Source: CAYRLZ01 sp964425275 (GTDB lineage: Bacteria > Hydrothermota > Tepidihabitantia > Tepidihabitantales > JBDRVQ01). From it: a stretch of DNA of 10,006 nucleotides. This document shows, piece after piece, positions 6,008 to 10,006 of this stretch. The stretch covers positions 1 through 10,006 of the forward strand of contig CAYRLZ010000032.1 of NCBI GenBank assembly GCA_964425275.1. The letters are read 5' to 3'. The notes below the pieces were generated by a model. The model saw only the letters and a program-made list of their open reading frames with translations, did not search any database and had not been told where the DNA came from. Numbering within the stretch: position 1 is the stretch's first letter; every line of letters begins with the position of its first letter. The position numbers were made by a program, and so were the translations under genes.

Positions 6008-6355
6008 CTATCCTTTGGTTGCTACCTTTATCTTAATATGAGTAGTGCGGTGCTTGTAGAAATTGGGCATTCCTCTCGGACCGGCACGCCACCGCTTATA
6101 AGAAGGCCCCTGACCACAGATTGCCTCCTTCACATAAAGGTCCTCTTCTTTCAGGCGGGCCTTTCCGGAGAGATAGATGGCATTCGCCACCGCTGACTTT
6201 AAGGTCTTAATGACAAAAATTTTTGTCCGCTGTTTTCGCAGAAAGGTAAGAATATTCAAGGCCTCAGGGACCGATTTCTGACGAATGAGCATAAGGATTC
6301 GGTTTATCTTCTTAGGCGAGACCCGTTGGTAGCGGCTTATTGCCCAGCTCTCCAT
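6008..6355 (-). CDS. rplV: 50S ribosomal protein L22
   Basis: L22 lines the peptide exit tunnel with a long beta-hairpin. The 115-residue sequence shows SPKKINRILMLIRQK (13-27), the helix LKSAVANAI (52-60), and the tunnel hairpin CGQGPSYKRWRAGPRGMPNF (80-99), where macrolide-resistance changes occur in other bacteria; the arginine-rich tip is intact. The closing RTTHIKIKV is standard. Its ATG overlaps the rpsS stop by one base (TAATG), with AAGGA just upstream inside rpsS. Confidence 0.96.
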   Translation of the reverse strand: MESWAISRYQRVSPKKINRILMLIRQKSVPEALNILTFLRKQRTKIFVIKTLKSAVANAIYLSGKARLKEEDLYVKEAICGQGPSYKRWRAGPRGMPNFYKHRTTHIKIKVATKG

Positions 6356-6654
6356 TATTTCTTCCTTATCTCTTCCTCGGGCTTCTTCTCTTTCCTTTGT
6401 CCGGAGTGAGCCCGAAAAGTTCGGGTTAAAGCGAATTCGCCTAATTTATGACCAACCATTCTCTCGGTAATATAGACGGGTAAAAATCGGTTTCCGCAGT
6501 GAATGGCAATCGTATGACCAACAAATTCGGGGGGAATCGTGCTCCGTCGGGCATAAGTCTTGATTACTCGCTTCTCACCCCTTTCGTTCATCTTCTGAAT
6601 CTTCGCCAATAAATTCTGGTCAATATAAGGACCCTTTTTTGTTGACCGACCCAT
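6355..6654 (-). CDS. rpsS: 30S ribosomal protein S19
   Basis: S19 works with S13 in the 30S head near the A and P sites. The 99-residue protein has the typical start MGRSTKKGPYID, then RRSTIPPEFVGHTIAIHCG (37-55), PVYITERMVGHKLGEF (59-74) and the closing TRTFRAHSG. The C-terminal tail is rich in Lys and Glu (KEKKPEEEIRKK), as is common. It starts 16 nt after rplB, with GCGAGG as ribosome-binding site. Confidence 0.97.
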   Translation of the reverse strand: MGRSTKKGPYIDQNLLAKIQKMNERGEKRVIKTYARRSTIPPEFVGHTIAIHCGNRFLPVYITERMVGHKLGEFALTRTFRAHSGQRKEKKPEEEIRKK

Positions 6655-6670
6655 AGTTAATAAACCTCGC

Positions 6671-7516
6671 TCATTGCTGAAACCCTGTATTTCTCCTCTT
6701 AATTATATAACGGTCAGAAAATTTCCCTCGCCTTCGTGTCTTCTCTCCCTTAGCCAACTTGCCCTTCTCGGAACAAGGGTGTCTTCCTCCGTGCGACCGT
6801 CCTTCACCACCACCCAGTGGGTGGTCAATCGGATTCATCGCCACCGCCCTCGTCCTTGGTCTTATCCCCATATGTCTTTTTCTTCCGGCCTTACCAATAG
6901 AAATATCCTTATGCTCGGGATTGGAGACCCGGCCAATTGAGGCAAAACATTGGAGTGAGAACTTCCTTATCTCACCGGAGGGAAGTTTCACCACAGCATA
7001 ATCCTCTTCTTTGGCTAAAATTTGACAGGCAGTGCCCGCCGAACGGGCGCAATAGGTATCTCGCTGGGGATAGAGTTGAAGATTGTGAACTTCCACCCCA
7101 ACCGGTATAAAACGGAGGGGCATAGCATTACCTATCCGAATTGGACAATTCTCCTTTTCGCTGGCGATTATCTCACTGCCCACCTTTAGCCCATCCGGGG
7201 CAAGGATATAGCGATATTCACCGTCTTTATAGAGAACTAAGGCAATCCGAGCGGAGCGGTTCGGGTCGTATTCAATAGAAACAACCCTTGCTGGAATGTC
7301 TCGTTTGTCGCGCGCGAAGTCAATGATTCGGTAAAACCGCTTTTCCCCACCACCGCGGTATTTAGCCGTAATCACCCCTTGATTGTTTCTCCCACCGGTC
7401 TTTCGTTTGGGTAGGCAAAGCCGCTTATGCGGTCTTTTGGCCGTTATCTCCTCAAAGGTAGAAACCGTATAGAAGCGACGACTACTGGTTGTTGGTCTAT
7501 ATTCTTTAATCCCCAT
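6671..7516 (-). CDS. rplB: 50S ribosomal protein L2, with Leu in the usual peptidyl-transferase-loop His position
   Basis: L2 is the conserved core protein next to the peptidyl-transferase centre. The 281-residue sequence matches throughout: start with KEYRPTTSSRRF, GGRNNQGVITAKYRGGG (41-57), IEYDPNRSARIALV (81-94), GRVSNPEHKDISIGKAGRKR (195-214) and MNPIDHPLGGGEG (227-239). In E. coli L2 the last motif reads MNPVDHPHGGGEG, with His229 near the active site; here the matching residue is Leu234 (codon CTG, 6815-6817). From memory, Bacteroidota also lack this His and carry Met, and they share the following pattern (Ser-x-Lys-Gly instead of Ser-Pro-Trp-Gly; here SEKG, 249-252). The gene starts 1 nt after rplW. 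Confidence 0.97.
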   Translation of the reverse strand: MGIKEYRPTTSSRRFYTVSTFEEITAKRPHKRLCLPKRKTGGRNNQGVITAKYRGGGEKRFYRIIDFARDKRDIPARVVSIEYDPNRSARIALVLYKDGEYRYILAPDGLKVGSEIIASEKENCPIRIGNAMPLRFIPVGVEVHNLQLYPQRDTYCARSAGTACQILAKEEDYAVVKLPSGEIRKFSLQCFASIGRVSNPEHKDISIGKAGRKRHMGIRPRTRAVAMNPIDHPLGGGEGRSHGGRHPCSEKGKLAKGEKTRRRGKFSDRYIIKRRNTGFQQ

Positions 7517-7517
7517 C

Positions 7518-7802
7518 CTACACCTCTAAACTCTCAATCCTCTCGCCTTCTTTGAGTGTCACGATGGCCTTTTTCCACTGCTCAGTCCTTCCCGTAAAAA
7601 CGCCCATTCGCCTTGGTTTCCCCTTCATATTCATCACCCTTACCTTTTTCACCTTCACCTTAAAAATATTCTCCACCGCCTTCTTAATCTCAATCTTATT
7701 AGCCCCTCTAAGCACCCGAAAGGTATACTGACTATATCCCTTCAATCGCGTTGCCTTTTCGGTTGAGAGTGGTTTAATTATTATCTCGCGTGCTGTCCGC
7801 AT
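7518..7802 (-). CDS. rplW: 50S ribosomal protein L23
   Basis: L23 sits at the tunnel exit and is the main docking site for trigger factor and SRP. The 94-residue protein has the pattern IIIKPLSTEKATRL (7-20), YTFRVLRGANKIEIKKAVE (26-44) and VKKVRVMNMKGKPRRMG (51-67), ending in KKAIVTLKEGERIE. No unusual insertion. The gap to rplD is 9 nt; AAAGGA lies 12 nt before the ATG, too far for good initiation, so coupling with rplD is likely. Confidence 0.96.
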   Translation of the reverse strand: MRTAREIIIKPLSTEKATRLKGYSQYTFRVLRGANKIEIKKAVENIFKVKVKKVRVMNMKGKPRRMGVFTGRTEQWKKAIVTLKEGERIESLEV

Positions 7803-7811
7803 ATTAAAAAT

Positions 7812-8465
7812 TTATCCTTTATTGCTATCTTCTTTACCAAAAAACTTTTGGATAAGTTGTTGCAGACCGGATTGGGTAAATATTATCCGGTCAGACACCA
7901 AAACCTCATAGGGATTTACATCCTTTGCCAATTTCACCTCTAAATTCTTTATATTCCGACTGGCTAACTTCAAATCCCTTACCAAATCTGCCAGGAGTAA
8001 AAGGCAAGTAAGTCTTGGGAGACCCAAAGATAAATTTTTGAGAATATTGGCTATCTCTCTGGTTTTAGGTTGGGGTAAAGAGAAGTCTTCCAGAAAGAGA
8101 ATCTCATTCTTCTGCATCTTAAAAGAGAGGGCGGAGAGCAGAGCTTTCCTTTTCTTGGCCTTTGGTAATCGGTAATGATAATCCCGGGGCTTTGGACCAA
8201 ACACCTTCCCACCACCGACCCAGAGGGGCGAACGGCGCGAACCATGTCTTGCCCGGCCGGTATGCTTTTGGGCCCAGGGCTTTCGACCACCACCCCGCAC
8301 CTCGCCTCTGGTTTTAGTTGATGCCGTGCCCTGTCTCTGGTTAGCCAAATAGTTCCGGCAGACCTCCCAGAGAAGTCCTTCATTAACCACAGTGTTAAAA
8401 ATCGTCTCCGGCACTTCAATCTCACCTTTCACTTCACCAGTAATTGATAAAAGATTAGCCTTCAT
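7812..8465 (-). CDS. rplD: 50S ribosomal protein L4
   Basis: L4 is an early 23S-binding protein whose long loop reaches the exit tunnel; in some Proteobacteria it also shuts off its own operon through a leader. The 217-residue protein shows the loop GTASTKTRGEVRGGGRKPW (46-64) followed by QKHTGRARHGSRRSP (66-80), then GPKPRDYHYRLPKAKKRKAL (90-109). The C-terminal Rossmann-like part (SDRIIFTQSGLQQL) is normal. It starts 5 nt after rplC with no Shine-Dalgarno, so coupled translation is likely. The very short leader of this operon leaves no room for E. coli-type L4 attenuation. Confidence 0.96.
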   Translation of the reverse strand: MKANLLSITGEVKGEIEVPETIFNTVVNEGLLWEVCRNYLANQRQGTASTKTRGEVRGGGRKPWAQKHTGRARHGSRRSPLWVGGGKVFGPKPRDYHYRLPKAKKRKALLSALSFKMQKNEILFLEDFSLPQPKTREIANILKNLSLGLPRLTCLLLLADLVRDLKLASRNIKNLEVKLAKDVNPYEVLVSDRIIFTQSGLQQLIQKFFGKEDSNKG

Positions 8466-8470
8466 ACTTT

Positions 8471-9310
8471 TTATTTAATCTTATGCCCCTTTTGTGGCTT
8501 CTCTTCCACTTTTTTAATAAGCAACAATCCATTTCTTCCGCCGGGAAGCGCTCCTTTTATGAATAAGAGATTGGCATCCTTTTCTACCTTTACCACCTTT
8601 AAGTTTTTAACCGTTACCTTTTCAACGCCGTAGTGGCCGGGGAGTGTCCGGCCTTTCCAGGGATGTCCCGGCGAACTCCCAGAGCCAACCGAACCGATGC
8701 GGCGGTGGGACATTGAACCGTGAGAAGCCGGACCACCGGCCCAACCCCATCGCTTCACACCACCCGCAAAACCTCTCCCTTTTGTCCAGCCGGTGACCGT
8801 CACCAAATCACCCTCCTTTAATACCTCCACCGTTACCCGGTCTCCCACATTATATTGGAAAGATTCATCAGCGCGGAATTCTTTTAGCACCCTTAAAAGG
8901 GGAGGATTTTTTTGAGACGCAAAAAAGAGTTTCTTTATCGCCTCGCGATAGGCGGTATCTTCTGATAAGCTCAATAGCCGGTCTCTTTCTTCCTCGGTCA
9001 TAGCACCTCTAAAAATAAGGAGTTTTCTTTGGGCATCGTATCTTATCCGTTCAGCCAGTTCCTCAGGAAACTGAATTTCTCTCGGCAACTCATTTAGTGG
9101 CTCGGAATTTGATTTTAATAAATGGCCGGACATTGGTCGATTCACCTTTTTCGTCTCTTCAAACCCAAGTTGGTAGGCATTATAACCATCTTTCGCCAAC
9201 GATTTTTTCTGGACAACAAAACAGGGTCCAGCCCTAACAACCGTGCAAGGAATCATCTCCCCTTCCTTAGAAAAGACTTGGGTCATCTTTATCTTTCGGC
9301 CAATCAGCAT
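8471..9310 (-). CDS. rplC: 50S ribosomal protein L3 with an inserted domain of about 65-70 residues
   Basis: L3 is an early assembly protein reaching toward the peptidyl-transferase centre. The ends are normal: MLIGRKIKMTQVFSKEG (1-17), KKVNRPMSGHLLK (54-66), then LLRVLKEFRADESF (138-151), VTGWTKGRGFAGGVKRWG (172-189), SHGSMSHRRIGSVG (196-209) and PGHYG (224-228). At 279 residues it is about 70 longer than the usual 205-215. The excess is one block, about residues 69-137, replacing the short link that in E. coli runs straight from GHFAKAG to LWEFR. The block is a charged, helix-rich segment (FPEELAERIRYDAQ, LIFRGAMTEEERDRLLSLS, YREAIKKLFFAS) in frame with no stops. The AGG-rich sequence just before ATG 9310 is the ribosome-binding site. 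Confidence 0.95.
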   Translation of the reverse strand: MLIGRKIKMTQVFSKEGEMIPCTVVRAGPCFVVQKKSLAKDGYNAYQLGFEETKKVNRPMSGHLLKSNSEPLNELPREIQFPEELAERIRYDAQRKLLIFRGAMTEEERDRLLSLSEDTAYREAIKKLFFASQKNPPLLRVLKEFRADESFQYNVGDRVTVEVLKEGDLVTVTGWTKGRGFAGGVKRWGWAGGPASHGSMSHRRIGSVGSGSSPGHPWKGRTLPGHYGVEKVTVKNLKVVKVEKDANLLFIKGALPGGRNGLLLIKKVEEKPQKGHKIK

Positions 9311-9364
9311 ATCCTACCTTTTATCGCTATCATCGTTCTTTTTATCGCCGTAATCATCTTTTAT

Positions 9365-9679
9365 CTATACCGCCTTTATCTCGACCTCAACACCGGCTGG
9401 GATTTCCAGGCGCATCAAGGCATCAATCATATCCGAGGTGGCATTAGAGATTTCAATCAGCCGTTTATGAACCCGAAGTTCAAACTGCTCCCGGGACTTC
9501 TTATCCACATGAGGGGAGCGCAATACCGTATAGAGTGAACGTTTCGTCGGCAGGGGGATTGGACCACAAACCTTAGCGCCCGTTCTCCTTACTACCTCAA
9601 TAATCTCTTTCGCCGAGACGTCTAAAAGCCTATGGTCGTAGGCCTTTAACTTAATCCTTATCTTCTCACTCTCTTTCAT
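9365..9679 (-). CDS. rpsJ: 30S ribosomal protein S10
   Basis: S10 is part of the 30S head and, as NusE, of transcription antitermination complexes. The 104-residue sequence is the normal length, with KIRIKLKAYDHRLLDVSAKE (6-25), GPIPLPTKRSLYTVLRSPHV (39-58) and KKSREQFELRVHKRLIEI (60-77). It is the first gene of the operon, with a full-consensus promoter immediately upstream and only about 10 nt of leader. There is a weak GAGA ribosome-binding element, 4 nt before the ATG. A 54-nt gap follows before rplC. Confidence 0.97.
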   Translation of the reverse strand: MKESEKIRIKLKAYDHRLLDVSAKEIIEVVRRTGAKVCGPIPLPTKRSLYTVLRSPHVDKKSREQFELRVHKRLIEISNATSDMIDALMRLEIPAGVEVEIKAV

Positions 9680-9696
9680 AATTCTCGTAAACTTTT

Positions 9697-9736
9697 ATTA
9701 TAATTAAAATTTCTATAATGTCAACTACATTTTTTT
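9697..9736 (-). promoter_or_regulatory. Promoter of the ribosomal-protein operon, full consensus with A-tract upstream
   Basis: On the minus strand TTGACA (9719-9724), a 16-bp spacer and TATAAT (9697-9702) match the sigma70 consensus at all 12 positions. A run of seven A (9730-9736) lies 5 bp upstream of the -35, where the proximal half of an UP element would contact the polymerase alpha subunit. The predicted start is about 9690, leaving roughly 10 nt before the rpsJ ATG at 9679. Such a strong promoter fits a highly expressed ribosomal operon. Confidence 0.8.
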
Positions 9737-9874
9737 ACAAGCGTTAACCGAGACCGTGACTACTCTAAAACAGCCGGACTTCCCAAAAACTTTTATAAAG
9801 CCACTTCTTTAAGTAGGATAAGGGTTGATTTGTGGTTAAAAGGACTTAAAGATAATCCCGTCGGAAATTAAAAA
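9719..9874 (+). pseudogene. Possible decayed plus-strand coding remnant leading into the 12-bp repeats
   Basis: After a TAA at 9716-9718 one plus-strand frame is open for 50 codons (9719-9868), then meets TAA at 9869-9871. It continues in the same frame into the repeat array, where it reads as a Leu-rich 4-residue repeat with one more TAA (9956-9958). The part before the array includes KTAGLPKNFYKATSLSRIR and VDLWLKGLKDNPVGN. There is no ATG or clear ribosome-binding site in this frame, and it overlaps the rpsJ promoter. It may be a decayed gene, an interspersed repeat that happens to read open, or chance. Confidence 0.25.
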
Positions 9875-10006
9875 GAATTAGACGCTCAATTAGAGAGAGA
9901 ATTAAACAGAGGATTAGACCGAGAATTACTAACTCCATTACTCAGAGAATTACGCTAACAATTAGACAGAGAATTAGCCCTTCAGTTAGAAAGAGAAATA
10001 GTTAGA
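9875..10006 (+). repeat. Degenerate 12-bp tandem repeat, eleven units, running off the right edge
   Basis: These 132 bases divide into exactly eleven 12-bp units with consensus GAATTAGACAGA and no insertion or deletion; TTA at unit positions 4-6 is kept in all but the last unit (ATA), and the last three bases are AGA in six units. As codons on the plus strand each unit reads as four residues of the type (E/Q)-L-x-R, for example QLER, ELNR, GLDR and QLDR, with one TAA at the end of unit 7. The array continues past the window. It has no spacers, so it is not a CRISPR. Confidence 0.75.

Noticed and set aside
9122..9538. Plus-strand open frame of 138 codons opposite rplC and rpsJ
   Set aside because: It lies wholly antisense to two well-supported ribosomal genes and their spacer, its product resembles no family I know, and its openness follows from the codon use of the minus-strand genes.
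9875..10006. CRISPR array
   Set aside because: The repeat unit is 12 bp, contiguous and without spacers.

Overview
The window is a bacterial ribosomal-protein operon, read entirely on the minus strand, with two unrelated genes downstream and short non-coding flanks. Families, gene order (S10 operon followed by the first half of the spc operon), consensus sigma70-type promoters and the zinc-type S14 are all bacterial. The A+T-rich spacers, Lys/Glu-rich tails, bacterial-type Thi4 and an L2 peptidyl-transferase loop with Leu in place of His suggest an uncultured lineage, perhaps a candidate phylum near the FCB group such as WOR-3; this taxonomic guess is inference only.

Layout in the direction of transcription (high to low coordinates). 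Positions 9875-10006 hold eleven exact-length 12-bp degenerate repeats, preceded (9719-9874) by what may be the rest of a decayed plus-strand coding sequence. A full-consensus promoter (TTGACA-N16-TATAAT, A-tract upstream) at 9697-9736 fires into rpsJ with a leader of only about 10 nt. Then follow rpsJ-rplC-rplD-rplW-rplB-rpsS-rplV-rpsC-rplP-rpmC-rpsQ-rplN-rplX-rplE-rpsN-rpsH (S10, L3, L4, L23, L2, S19, L22, S3, L16, L29, S17, L14, L24, L5, S14, S8). Spacing is tight, with 1-nt and 14-nt overlaps, so this is almost certainly one translationally coupled unit. The usual continuation (rplF-rplR-rpsE-rpmD-rplO-secY) is absent: 47 nt after rpsH comes thi4, a thiazole synthase of the sulfide-using (His) type, and then an MFS exporter with its own promoter and practically no leader. 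The last 386 bases hold a non-coding stretch with promoter-like and hairpin elements (164-386) and the first 54 codons of a secreted protein that runs off the left edge.

Functionally, the sixteen ribosomal proteins build both subunits, and thi4 would supply the thiazole half of thiamin, probably on the same transcript. The most striking observation is an insertion of about 65-70 residues in L3 that looks like a separate small domain placed inside an otherwise normal ribosomal protein. Others are the truncated spc operon joined to thi4, near-leaderless promoter geometry at several genes, and the 12-bp/4-residue repeat array.
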